Assembly (NCBI GenBank): GCA_029865265.1
Contig: JAOUHG010000026.1
Coordinates: forward strand, 1-44,430
DNA length: 44,430 nucleotides
Direction: 5' to 3'
DNA from: Candidatus Krumholzibacteriia bacterium
Lineage (GTDB): Bacteria > Krumholzibacteriota > Krumholzibacteriia > WVZY01 > JAKEHA01
This document shows positions 8,666 through 16,027 of this stretch, in pieces. Each line of letters opens with the position of its first letter. The first letter of the stretch is position 1. The notes below the pieces were generated by a model. That model saw only the letters and a program-made list of their open reading frames with translations. It searched no databases and was not told the DNA's origin. The translations under genes were made by a program, and so were the position numbers.

Positions 8666-10705
8666 ATGACCCCCGAGAACATAATTTTCATCCTCGTGCT
8701 CGCCACGGCGGGCTACCTCATCGTCAGCCGGTCCATGCTGCTGATCTCCTACCTGCGGGTCGCGCGCGCGGACAACCGGACCGACGATATCGGAGGCCGC
8801 GTCGCTCAGACGCTCGTGGTCGGATTCGGGCAGTCGAAGATCCTGCGCGACCGCGTGGCGGGGCCGATTCACGCCGCCATCTTCTGGGGCTTTTTGATCC
8901 TGCTCGCCTCCGCGGCCGAGATGATCCTCGAGGGTCTGCACCACGGCTGGTCGCTGAACTTCCTGGGACCCATCTACTCCCTGCTCACCGCCCTGACCGA
9001 CGTGTTCTGCGTGGTGGTGATGGCCGGGTGTGTGTTCGCGCTGTGGCGCCGCTACATCTCGAAGGTCCGCCGGCTCGAGGTATCCGGAGAAACGACGGAG
9101 GCGGGGCTCATCCTGCTCACCATCTTCATCATCGTTACCGCGCTGTTCGTGCAGAACGCCGCGCGGTTATACGCCACCGGAACCGACTTCTCACACGCCC
9201 TGCGCCCGCTGTCGGGGCCCTTCGGGACGGCTGTGTTTGCGTTGGCGGAGCCGGGGCTGGTGAAGGTCTTGTTCAAGATCGCGTGGTGGACGCACGCGGT
9301 GCTCATCCTCGGTTTCCTCAACTACCTGCCGTACTCGAAGCACCTGCACGTGCTCACCTCCATCCCCAACGTGTTCTTCTCCCCGGTGGGACCGGTCAAC
9401 CACCTGGAGAAGATCGATTTCGAGGCCGAGGGCGCGGAGTCGTTCGGTGTGGTGGACATCGAAGACCTCTCGTGGAAGTCGCTGCTCGACGGCTACACCT
9501 GCACCCATTGCGGCCGCTGCACCAGCGTGTGTCCGGCCAACACCACCGGCAAGGTGCTCGACCCGCGTGCCATCATCATGCAGATCCGCGAGCGCACCAT
9601 GGACAAGGCACCGCTGGTGCTCAAGAAGAAGCGCGGACAGGAACTCACCGCCGAGGAGCAGTCGGTGTGGGACCGCAAACTCATCGGCGACTACGTTTCT
9701 CCGGACGCGCTGTGGCAGTGCACCACCTGCGGCGCGTGCATGCAGGAGTGCCCGGTCAACATCGAGCACGTGCCCGCCATCGTGGGCATGCGCCGATCGA
9801 TGGTGATGATGGACTCGTCGTTCAACGAAGAGTCTTCCTTCCTTCCCGCCGTGTACGGCAACATGGAGACAAACTCGGTGCCGTGGGGCGGTTTCTCGCA
9901 GGCGGACCGGGCCGCGTGGGCGGAGGGCACCGGTGTCAAGACCGCGGCCGAGGACCCCGATATGGACGTGCTGTTCTGGGTGGGATGTGCCGGCTCCTAT
10001 GACGAGCGGGCGCGCAAGATCACGCGCGCGTTCGCCGAGCTGATGCAGATTGCCGGCGTGAAGTTCCGCATCCTCGGCACAGAGGAGAACTGCACGGGCG
10101 ACGTGGCGCGCCGCACCGGCAACGAGTACCTGGCGGACATGTTGACAAAAACCAACGTGGAGACATTTCAGCGCTATAGCGTAAAGAGGATCGTCGCCAC
10201 CTGCCCCCACTGCTTCAACACGCTGCGCAACGACTACCCGGCCTACGGCTTCACCGCGGAGGTGGTCCATCACACCCAGTTCATCCGCGAGTTGATGGCC
10301 GAGGGCCGCCTCAAGCTCGACGGGGCCACGCCGGAGACGATTGCCTACCATGACTCGTGCTACCTGGGCCGCTACAACGACGAGTACGCGTCGCCACGCG
10401 GGGACCTCTCCGACATCCCCGGCCTTTCGGTACGGGAACCGGCACGCGCCGGCGACCGCGGCTTCTGCTGCGGTGCGGGTGGCGGCCGCATGTTCATGGA
10501 GGAGAAGGTTGGCGACCGGGTGAACATCGTGCGCACGCGGGAACTGCTCGCCACGGGCGCAAAGACCATCGCGGCCAACTGCCCCTTCTGCACCACCATG
10601 CTCACCGACGGTGTGAAGGCCGACGAGGCGAACGCGGACGTGGTGGTGAAGGACGTGGCCGAGATCGTTCGTGAGCGGTTGCGCCGCGACACGGCCTCGT
10701 CTTAG
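8666..10705 (+). CDS. membrane-bound Fe-S oxidoreductase (DUF224/EtfAB:quinone oxidoreductase or HdrD/GlcF type)
   Basis: 679 residues with a strong ribosome site (GGAGGA). Residues 1 to about 240 form a NarI-like membrane domain with several helices and histidines that could bind heme b (His69 in GPIHAAIFWGF, His210, His226, His228). Two [4Fe-4S] motifs follow, CTHCGRCTSVCP (Cys279, 282, 285, 289) and CTTCGACMQECP (Cys352, 355, 358, 362). Then come two CCG domains, as in HdrB/HdrD: one starts at VGCAG (Cys441) and ends near CPHC, the other runs from YHDSCYLGRYN through FCCGAGGGRMFMEE to CPFC. Homologues of this architecture link EtfAB to menaquinone in several anaerobes; others partner lactate/glycolate oxidases. 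No etf gene is in the window, and the GlcD-like gene is nearby on the same strand, so the donor is unresolved. Confidence 0.87.
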   Translation: MTPENIIFILVLATAGYLIVSRSMLLISYLRVARADNRTDDIGGRVAQTLVVGFGQSKILRDRVAGPIHAAIFWGFLILLASAAEMILEGLHHGWSLNFLGPIYSLLTALTDVFCVVVMAGCVFALWRRYISKVRRLEVSGETTEAGLILLTIFIIVTALFVQNAARLYATGTDFSHALRPLSGPFGTAVFALAEPGLVKVLFKIAWWTHAVLILGFLNYLPYSKHLHVLTSIPNVFFSPVGPVNHLEKIDFEAEGAESFGVVDIEDLSWKSLLDGYTCTHCGRCTSVCPANTTGKVLDPRAIIMQIRERTMDKAPLVLKKKRGQELTAEEQSVWDRKLIGDYVSPDALWQCTTCGACMQECPVNIEHVPAIVGMRRSMVMMDSSFNEESSFLPAVYGNMETNSVPWGGFSQADRAAWAEGTGVKTAAEDPDMDVLFWVGCAGSYDERARKITRAFAELMQIAGVKFRILGTEENCTGDVARRTGNEYLADMLTKTNVETFQRYSVKRIVATCPHCFNTLRNDYPAYGFTAEVVHHTQFIRELMAEGRLKLDGATPETIAYHDSCYLGRYNDEYASPRGDLSDIPGLSVREPARAGDRGFCCGAGGGRMFMEEKVGDRVNIVRTRELLATGAKTIAANCPFCTTMLTDGVKADEANADVVVKDVAEIVRERLRRDTASS

Positions 10706-10744
10706 CGCAAAAGAAAGCGCCGTCGGGCCCATGCCCGGCGGCGC
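10706..10744 (-). terminator. intrinsic terminator of the DUF2203 gene
   Basis: A 12-bp stem with one G-T wobble (10717-10728 with 10733-10744) and a 4-nt loop. On the minus strand it is followed by TTTCTTTT; on the plus strand there is no T-run. It therefore best terminates the minus-strand gene ending at 10771, although it lies between convergent genes. Confidence 0.7.
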
Positions 10745-10770
10745 AGTCACAACCTCGTCGAAGCCCTCCG

Positions 10771-11196
10771 CTAGGTAGAAGGAGACCCTTCCAGCGGGCG
10801 GCGTACGTTGGAGTCGGCGTCGCGGATGGAGCGCCAGAACTTGACGTTGTCCTCGCCCTTCTTCCACGACAGGTAGACGACGGTATTGTTCTGGATGGAG
10901 AAGAAGTCCACCATGCCGCGTTCCTCGTCCTTGAGGATGCAGCCGGTGTCGCGCACGGTGGCGCGGGCTTTCTCGATTTCGGCCTCGACGGCCTTGAGTT
11001 CCTGGGTCTTTTCTTCCAGCTCGACCGAATCGCGGCTCGCTTTCTGCGCGCCGCATTCGACGATCAGCTTGAGAATGGCGATTTCCTCGAGCAGCCAGAG
11101 GTACCGCTGGCGGTTCCTGCGGATTCTCTCCAGCGTGTTCTCCAGGAAACCGATGAGTGCGTTCGCCTCTTCGACGGTGAAGAACTTGGGGTTCAT
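10771..11196 (-). CDS. DUF2203 family protein
   Basis: 141 residues. The ATG at 11196 is chosen over an upstream start because AAGGAG lies 7 nt before it and the family begins with FxxEEANALI (here FFTVEEANALIGFLENTL). The middle is helical and charged, likely a coiled coil (LEEKTQELKAVEAEIEKARATV). The end has the DUF2203 signature: G-x-x-x-KDEERGMVDFFSIQNNTVVYLSWKKGEDNVKFW...RRPLEG. The biochemical role of the family is not known. It is monocistronic, with its own terminator and an AT-richer upstream region. Confidence in the family is good, function none. Confidence 0.82.
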   Translation of the reverse strand: MNPKFFTVEEANALIGFLENTLERIRRNRQRYLWLLEEIAILKLIVECGAQKASRDSVELEEKTQELKAVEAEIEKARATVRDTGCILKDEERGMVDFFSIQNNTVVYLSWKKGEDNVKFWRSIRDADSNVRRPLEGSPST

Positions 11197-11506
11197 GTCG
11201 AACTCCTTCGACGCGACCGGCGACGCGACCCCGGGGGGGTGGATGCCGCGACCTCTCACGTGGTTGCCAATGCCTTTCCAGCCCTTAACGCTTCTTATCG
11301 GGCGCCTGACGCCCTTACACTGCTATACGTAGCCTCATCGTATCCAAAAAGCAAGCGTAATCGCCCGTTGTGCTTTGTGCATTCTTTCACGCTCAACGGG
11401 TTGCGCGATCTGTTTCTGAAGTCACCTTAACCATGCACCGCAACGTTCATTCAAGGTAAGGACTTGGATTGACGCACGCGCCGCCGGTCGCTACCCTCAA
11501 GCGCTC
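11197..11506. other. 310-nt intergenic region between divergent genes
   Basis: No ORF is convincing here. The middle (about 11330-11460) is clearly more AT-rich than its surroundings and should hold the divergent promoters. A plus-strand promoter is recognised at 11469-11497; the DUF2203 promoter could not be fixed. Short C and G runs (ACCCCGGGGGGGT, about 11228-11240) lie just upstream of the DUF2203 ribosome site. Confidence 0.5.
11469..11497 (+). promoter_or_regulatory. candidate promoter of the HAD nucleotidase, leaderless arrangement
   Basis: TTGACG (11469-11474), 17-bp spacer, TACCCT (11492-11497). The start ATG at 11507 lies 9 nt after the -10 and has no Shine-Dalgarno, so a leaderless or nearly leaderless mRNA is predicted. 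Confidence 0.45.
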
Positions 11507-12637
11507 ATGCAGGCACATTCCTCTCCCATCCTGCGCGTCCACCGTCCGTTCGACCTGGGCGCCATCGACGCCGTGGGCTTCGATCTCGACCACACCCTCG
11601 CGATCTACGACGACGCGGCCGTCAACGAGATTGCGGCCTCTGCCGCCCGCGGTTTGCTGGTCGAGCGACTCTCCTACCCGCGGGCCATCCTGAATCCGGC
11701 GGACTCCATGGAGACGCCGCCCGCGGCACGCACTCTGGCCGCCGATCTCACCCATGGCGCGGTGATCAAGCTGGGCGCCGATCGCCGTGTGCTTCATGCG
11801 CGTCACGCACGGCGCTGGCTCGAGCCCGGCGAAATCGAGACGCGATTCGCCGGCACACTCGATGACCGAGCCGGCGGTATCTACTCCGTGTACTCACCCT
11901 TCGAGCTTCCCGTGCTGTGGCTGTTGGAGGAACTCGAGGCGGCCGCCCCGCTCACCGGCGCGCGCGGGTCGCGTTGCGAAGACATCCGCCGCATGCTCGA
12001 CGCCGCCCACACCGGTGGTCTGCTCAAGAACCGCCTGCGCGAAGACCTCCCGCGTTTCGTCGCCGCGTCCCCGGGCCTGGCCGTTGCGCTCGGGCGGTGG
12101 GTGTCGGCCGGCAAACGTCTCTTCGTGGTGACCAACAGCGAGCCCGACTTCGCGGCCGGGGTACTCGAACGGGTTATTGGAACTTCATGGCCGGATCTGT
12201 TCGATGTGGTGGTGGCCAGCGCGCGCAAGCCGGGCTTCTTCGAGGCCCCGGCTGCGTCACAGGGAGCCGGCGAGATGCGCAGGACCGGTCACGCGCTCGT
12301 TATGGAAGGCGGCAGCGCGGCCACGCTGGAGGAGATGCTGGGACTCCGGTCCGGCCGCGTGCTGTTTGTCGGTGACAACGTGCGCAGCGACATCCGTTCG
12401 GCGCGTGCGCATGGATGGCACACCGCGCATGTGGCGCCGGAACTCGCCTTCGACGACCGCACCGTTGCCGACGAATGGGGCGCACCCCTCACCCACGGGG
12501 GCCGCCCAACGTGGCTGGCACAGTTGCTCCGCGAGGCCGACATCGCGTGCGACGGCGTGATGCGTCTGCTCGCGATCGACCCGGAGACCCCGCTCGTACG
12601 GCGCGAGGACAACCCGGCCGGGGCCGAAACCCCTTGA
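11507..12637 (+). CDS. HAD-superfamily purine 5'-nucleotidase-like protein
   Basis: 376 residues of the HAD-IG cytosolic 5'-nucleotidase family (NT5C2-like), which dephosphorylates nucleoside monophosphates. Motif I is GFDLDHTLA with nucleophile Asp26 and Asp28. Motif II is FVVTNSEPDFA. The family loop VVASARKPGFFEA follows, with the motif III Lys. Motif IV is VLFVGDNVRSDI. The family feature YDxxxVNEIAxxAARxxLVERLxYP near the N-terminus also fits. Substrate (IMP, GMP or another nucleotide) is not determined by sequence. It seems to have its own promoter and no Shine-Dalgarno. The next gene (bioY) has a separate -35 overlapping this gene's stop codon, so the two need not be co-regulated. Confidence 0.83.
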   Translation: MQAHSSPILRVHRPFDLGAIDAVGFDLDHTLAIYDDAAVNEIAASAARGLLVERLSYPRAILNPADSMETPPAARTLAADLTHGAVIKLGADRRVLHARHARRWLEPGEIETRFAGTLDDRAGGIYSVYSPFELPVLWLLEELEAAAPLTGARGSRCEDIRRMLDAAHTGGLLKNRLREDLPRFVAASPGLAVALGRWVSAGKRLFVVTNSEPDFAAGVLERVIGTSWPDLFDVVVASARKPGFFEAPAASQGAGEMRRTGHALVMEGGSAATLEEMLGLRSGRVLFVGDNVRSDIRSARAHGWHTAHVAPELAFDDRTVADEWGAPLTHGGRPTWLAQLLREADIACDGVMRLLAIDPETPLVRREDNPAGAETP

Positions 12638-12665
12638 CATGGAGCGCTTTCCCCGCGAACATACT
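12634..12665 (+). promoter_or_regulatory. possible bioY promoter
   Basis: A perfect TTGACA (12634-12639) overlaps the stop codon of the upstream gene. The best -10 is CATACT (12660-12665) at a long 20-bp spacing. No BirA-type operator palindrome was recognised. Confidence 0.3.
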
Positions 12666-12701
12666 GTCCAGTTTTCCAACCCCTTGTGACGGAGTGAGAC
12701 G

Positions 12702-13313
12702 ATGCATGCACAGCCCGAATTGAGCCGTTCCGCCGCGTGGACCCTGTCCGGCCTGATGACCGCGAGGACGCGCACCCAGTGTGTCGCGCTCGGCGCGGGG
12801 CTCGCGCTGCTCTTCACCGGGCTGACGGTCGTCGGGGCCAACATCGTCATCCCGATGCGTCCGGTTCCCATTACGCTGCAGACGCTCTTCGTGCTGCTGG
12901 CCGGTGCGGCCATCGGGCGCGGATGGGGGTCCCTGAGCCAGGCGTTCTATGTAGGCCTCGGTGCGCTGGGCCTGCCCGTCTTTGCGGGCGGCGCTGCGGG
13001 CCCGGCCATCCTCGCCGGTCCCACCGGCGGGTACCTGGCGTCGTTTCTGGTTGCACCGCTGGTCGTCGGCGCCATGCTGCGGCGATCGTCCGGCCTCGCG
13101 TGGCAGATTGCGGCCTTCACCGTGGGCACGGTGGTAATTTTTGCCTTCGGCGTCGCGTTCCTGTCGCTTACCTACACGCACGATATCCGCCAGGCGTTGA
13201 TGGTCGGTCTGGTGCCGTTCCTGCCCGGCGCGGTCTTCAAGATTGCGGCGGCGACGTCCATCCACCGCTCGTCGCAGGCACTCGTGCGGCACTACCGCCG
13301 CGGCCGCAACTAG
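12702..13313 (+). CDS. bioY: BioY biotin transporter (ECF S component)
   Basis: 203 residues, a membrane protein with about six hydrophobic segments. The BioY signature is clear: IPMRPVPITLQTLFVLLAGAAIGRGWGSLSQAFYVGLGALGLPVFAGGAAGPAILAGPTGGYLASF, followed by the C-terminal TM segment and LVPFLPGAVFKIAAA. BioY binds biotin as the substrate-specific component of ECF importers. No ECF ATPase (BioM) or BioN gene is adjacent, so it either uses a shared ECF module encoded elsewhere or works alone. The ATG at 12702 follows GGAGTGAG. The basic tail (RHYRRGRN) faces the cytoplasm by the positive-inside rule. Confidence 0.93.
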   Translation: MHAQPELSRSAAWTLSGLMTARTRTQCVALGAGLALLFTGLTVVGANIVIPMRPVPITLQTLFVLLAGAAIGRGWGSLSQAFYVGLGALGLPVFAGGAAGPAILAGPTGGYLASFLVAPLVVGAMLRRSSGLAWQIAAFTVGTVVIFAFGVAFLSLTYTHDIRQALMVGLVPFLPGAVFKIAAATSIHRSSQALVRHYRRGRN

Positions 13314-13368
13314 CTCCCCCTCCGCCCGCCACACCGAAGCGGCACGCATATTGCGTGGTCCGCACCGT

Positions 13369-14088
13369 ATGGATTACCTCGCCCGCAAGACCGTGAGCGC
13401 CCTGTCGGCGCTGGCAATTCTCGCGACCGCCGTCGCCTGCGCGAGCTCCGGCGGCGGCGGTGCCGCCGGGGACGGCACCACGGTGAAGAGCCGCGGGCCC
13501 CGGGGCCCGGAGCGGGTCGCCTACCTGGAGGACGAGATCGCGCGCTTGCAGGCCGAGCGCGATCGCCTGGCGCAGACCAACGTCGTACTGGAAGACGAAC
13601 TGCGCTGGGCGCACGACGACCTGAAACTCGTCGAGCGCCAGTTCTCCGAGTTCGAGCACCGCCTCACCGAGGACTTCGGCAAGGCGGCCGCCGTCGCCGC
13701 CAGCGCCGAGGCGCGCATCCACCTGCAGAACGCAAGGCAGACGGTCGCGCTGCCGGATTCGTCCATCAAGCACATCACCTCGCTCCTGGAAACGGCCGAG
13801 CAGCTCATCCGCACCGGCAATTATCCCGCGGCGCTCTTCTTCGCCGAGCGCGCCAACCACACGCTCCAGGGTGCCGAACGGCGCGCCAGCCTCAACGTCC
13901 AGGCCACCACCATGACCGTCATCGCCTCGACCGCCAACGTTCGCGAGGGCCCGGGCCAGCAGTACGAAGTGCGCGCCACGCTTCGCAAGGGTGAACGCGT
14001 TTCCTGCCTGGACCTCTCGCGCAACTGGTGCCACGTGGTAACCGTGAGCGGCGCCAGCGGGTGGATTCACGCCTCCCTGCTGCAGTAA
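13369..14088 (+). CDS. lipoprotein with coiled coil and SH3b domain
   Basis: 239 residues. The ATG at 13369 gives a clean lipoprotein signal (lipobox TAVAC, Cys24); no Shine-Dalgarno is visible. A Gly/Ser linker leads to a coiled coil (about residues 45-100: AYLEDEIARLQAERDRLAQTNVVLEDELRWAHDDL). A helical stretch follows that resembles a tetratricopeptide-like hairpin (LLETAEQLIRTGNYPAALFFAERANHTLQ). Residues about 180-239 are a bacterial SH3 domain (ANVREGPGQQYEVRATLRKGERVSCLDLSRNWCHVV...GWIHASLL). SH3b domains often bind peptidoglycan, so an envelope-tethering role is likely but not shown. A 47-bp repeat related to the insertion sequence begins 4 nt after the stop. Confidence 0.8.
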   Translation: MDYLARKTVSALSALAILATAVACASSGGGGAAGDGTTVKSRGPRGPERVAYLEDEIARLQAERDRLAQTNVVLEDELRWAHDDLKLVERQFSEFEHRLTEDFGKAAAVAASAEARIHLQNARQTVALPDSSIKHITSLLETAEQLIRTGNYPAALFFAERANHTLQGAERRASLNVQATTMTVIASTANVREGPGQQYEVRATLRKGERVSCLDLSRNWCHVVTVSGASGWIHASLLQ

Positions 14089-14092
14089 CCGC

Positions 14093-14139
14093 GTCCCGGC
14101 ACGGGCACACCCGTGCCAGGGACATTTCATAGCCACAAC
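14093..14139 (-). repeat. solo copy of the insertion-sequence left end (REP/MITE-like palindrome)
   Basis: Read on the minus strand from 14139, this 47-bp segment starts GTTGTGGC and matches positions 35308 onward of the insertion sequence, with about 41 identical positions, three substitutions in the outer part and single-base gaps. It includes the same imperfect palindrome; here the stem is GGCACGGG/CCCGTGCC (14098-14105 with 14110-14117) extended by TCCC/GGGA. It lies between convergent genes. No transposase and no target duplication is present. Confidence 0.75.
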
Positions 14140-14180
14140 AGAATCATGAGAAAGGCACCGCCGTTGGCGGTGGGATCGCC

Positions 14181-15854
14181 TCAGGTTAGCGCGTAGTGAA
14201 CGCAGTTCTTCCCGGCGGCCTTGGACTGGTAGAGCGCGCGGTCGGCCGCGTTGAAGAACTCGCGGCGATTACCACGGAAGACGGAAACGCCCACGCTCAC
14301 CGTGACCTTGAGGATGATGTCGGTTTCGGCGACGCTGAAACGGATTGCCTCGATGGCCACGCGCAACTTCTCCGCCACCTGCTGCACACCACTCTCGTCG
14401 GTGTCGGGCAGGAGCACGGCAAACTCCTCGCCGCCGTAGCGCGCCACGATGTCGGTGTCGCGAATGGTCTCGCGCAACACGTTCGCCACCGTTACCAGCA
14501 GCTGGTCTCCGATGGCGTGGCCGAACTTGTCGTTCACGCGCTTGAAGTCGTCCAGGTCGAGGAGCACCAGGGCCAGATTGGCGCCGTGCAGGTTGACGCG
14601 GGTAAGTTCGGTATTGAGCAGATTCCAGAAGTGGCGGTGGTTGAACAGCCCGGTGAGTCCGTCGGTCACCGAGAGCTTCTCCAGACGGTCGTTCATCTCC
14701 TGCAGGGTGTCGTTCTGGCTGTTGAGTTTCTTGTTCTTGTACTGCAGCTCCGCCTGTGACAACGAGATCTTCATGGCCATTTCGTTGAACGTGTCGATCA
14801 TCATGCCGATCTCGTCGGGCGCCCCTTTGGGGATCTTGACCCCGACGAGCCCCTCGTTGATGCGGTGTGCGCCCAACGCCAGCGCATGAATTGGTTTGAG
14901 AATGGAGTGCGCGATGCGCAACGCCGCCAGGATGGCGATGGCCCCGACCACGAGCACGGCGAGCCAGATGCGACGCTGCGCCTCCAGTACCGGCGTCATC
15001 GCAAACTTGTAGTCCTCCTCGTAGACCAGCCACCAGCCCAGCTCCTCCAGGCGCACCTTGCTGTGGAATACCGATTCGCCCTGGAAATTGCTGCGGCGTT
15101 CCACCAGCACCGGGCCGTCCTGGCGCGTGGGCACCTGCATGGCAAACTGACCGACCAGCAGGGTCTTCGCATTACGCGGTTGCGTGATAAAGCGGCCCTG
15201 GTCGTCGAGCAGATACATGTCGCCGCCGGTCCCGAGTTTCACCTCGTTCAGCGTCCCCGTCATCTCGCGCAGATCAACCAGGGCCACCAGCCACGACTGC
15301 TGTACCGCCGCGGCCGTGCTGTCCCCGATGGCAACGAAGAGCCACTGGTGAACGCGGCTCTCGCCGAAGAGGGGCCGTGAGGCACCGCTTTCGAAGCCCC
15401 TCTCCCCGATCTCTATCCAGACGGCCTCCGCCTCCCGGGCCGCTTCGTCCGGGGTGCCAGCCGTGGCGGCCACCAGGCGCCCGTTGGGCCCGAGAACCAG
15501 CAGGTCGCGGTACGCGCTGTAGTTGGGCTTGACCAGCCGCAGAAAGTAGGCCACCTGCGATTCCGCGGCTCGGGTGCCGCCCGCGGACGCGAGCCCCACG
15601 CCACCCTGCAGGGTCTCGGAGTCCCCGATCTGCGCCAGCTCCGCGAGCTGGCGACCGTGCCACAGACGCAGCCGGGTCACGGTGGTGGTCAGGGTGGACG
15701 GGAAGCGGTCCTTCATCCGGTCGGTGAGGAACTCGCCGGTGCTGTGGGTGGTGGCGAGGCCCACCACGACCGACGTGAGTAACACGCTGCTCGCCACGAG
15801 CACCGTGATCTTCGCGGAGAAGCTCTCTTGAATTCTTCTGAGTGCACGGACCAT
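14181..15854 (-). CDS. diguanylate cyclase with extracytoplasmic sensor (Cache-like), HAMP and GGDEF domains
   Basis: 557 residues. A transmembrane helix near residues 17-35 and a second near 290-315 bracket a periplasmic sensor of about 255 residues that resembles double-Cache domains (EVKLGTGGDMYLLDDQGRFITQPRN, RSNFQGESVFHSKVRLEELGWWLVYEED). A HAMP segment (ILKPIHALALGAHRINEG...DEIGMMIDTFNEMA) and a signalling coiled coil follow. The cyclase domain has the active-site motif GGEEF (474-478) and an intact RxxD product-inhibition site (Arg465-Asp468). It should make cyclic di-GMP from two GTP in response to an unknown ligand. The Shine-Dalgarno before ATG 15854 is poor. No neighbour suggests the output pathway. 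Confidence 0.92.
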   Translation of the reverse strand: MVRALRRIQESFSAKITVLVASSVLLTSVVVGLATTHSTGEFLTDRMKDRFPSTLTTTVTRLRLWHGRQLAELAQIGDSETLQGGVGLASAGGTRAAESQVAYFLRLVKPNYSAYRDLLVLGPNGRLVAATAGTPDEAAREAEAVWIEIGERGFESGASRPLFGESRVHQWLFVAIGDSTAAAVQQSWLVALVDLREMTGTLNEVKLGTGGDMYLLDDQGRFITQPRNAKTLLVGQFAMQVPTRQDGPVLVERRSNFQGESVFHSKVRLEELGWWLVYEEDYKFAMTPVLEAQRRIWLAVLVVGAIAILAALRIAHSILKPIHALALGAHRINEGLVGVKIPKGAPDEIGMMIDTFNEMAMKISLSQAELQYKNKKLNSQNDTLQEMNDRLEKLSVTDGLTGLFNHRHFWNLLNTELTRVNLHGANLALVLLDLDDFKRVNDKFGHAIGDQLLVTVANVLRETIRDTDIVARYGGEEFAVLLPDTDESGVQQVAEKLRVAIEAIRFSVAETDIILKVTVSVGVSVFRGNRREFFNAADRALYQSKAAGKNCVHYALT

Positions 15855-15954
15855 TTCGATGAGCCCGCAGGGGCCTCACCGGTAGAGCAAGAAGAGTACA
15901 CAACTCCTGATTTTGCAAGGATTCACGCCGGCGGAAAAATGTTCCGGCACCACC

Positions 15955-15998
15955 GGAAACAAACGGAAAGCGCGGGGACGTCCAGGACGTTCCCGCGC
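15955..15998 (-). terminator. intrinsic terminator of sucA
   Basis: A 12-bp stem with one wobble (15970-15981 with 15987-15998), loop CCAGG, followed on the minus strand by CTTTCCGTTTGTTT. It lies 30 nt after the sucA stop at 16028. A second small hairpin (TTCCGG/CCGGAA, 15942-15958) lies beyond it. Confidence 0.7.
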
Positions 15999-16027
15999 CT
16001 TCTGAATCTCCGCCGGGACCGATGCGG

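Noticed and set aside
9191-11056. 621-codon minus-strand frame opposite the Fe-S oxidoreductase
   Set aside because: Shadow of the plus-strand gene, and it runs in another frame through the DUF2203 gene.
13340-13369. promoter for the SH3b lipoprotein
   Set aside because: CATATT at 13347 has no -35 at acceptable distance, so no call was made.
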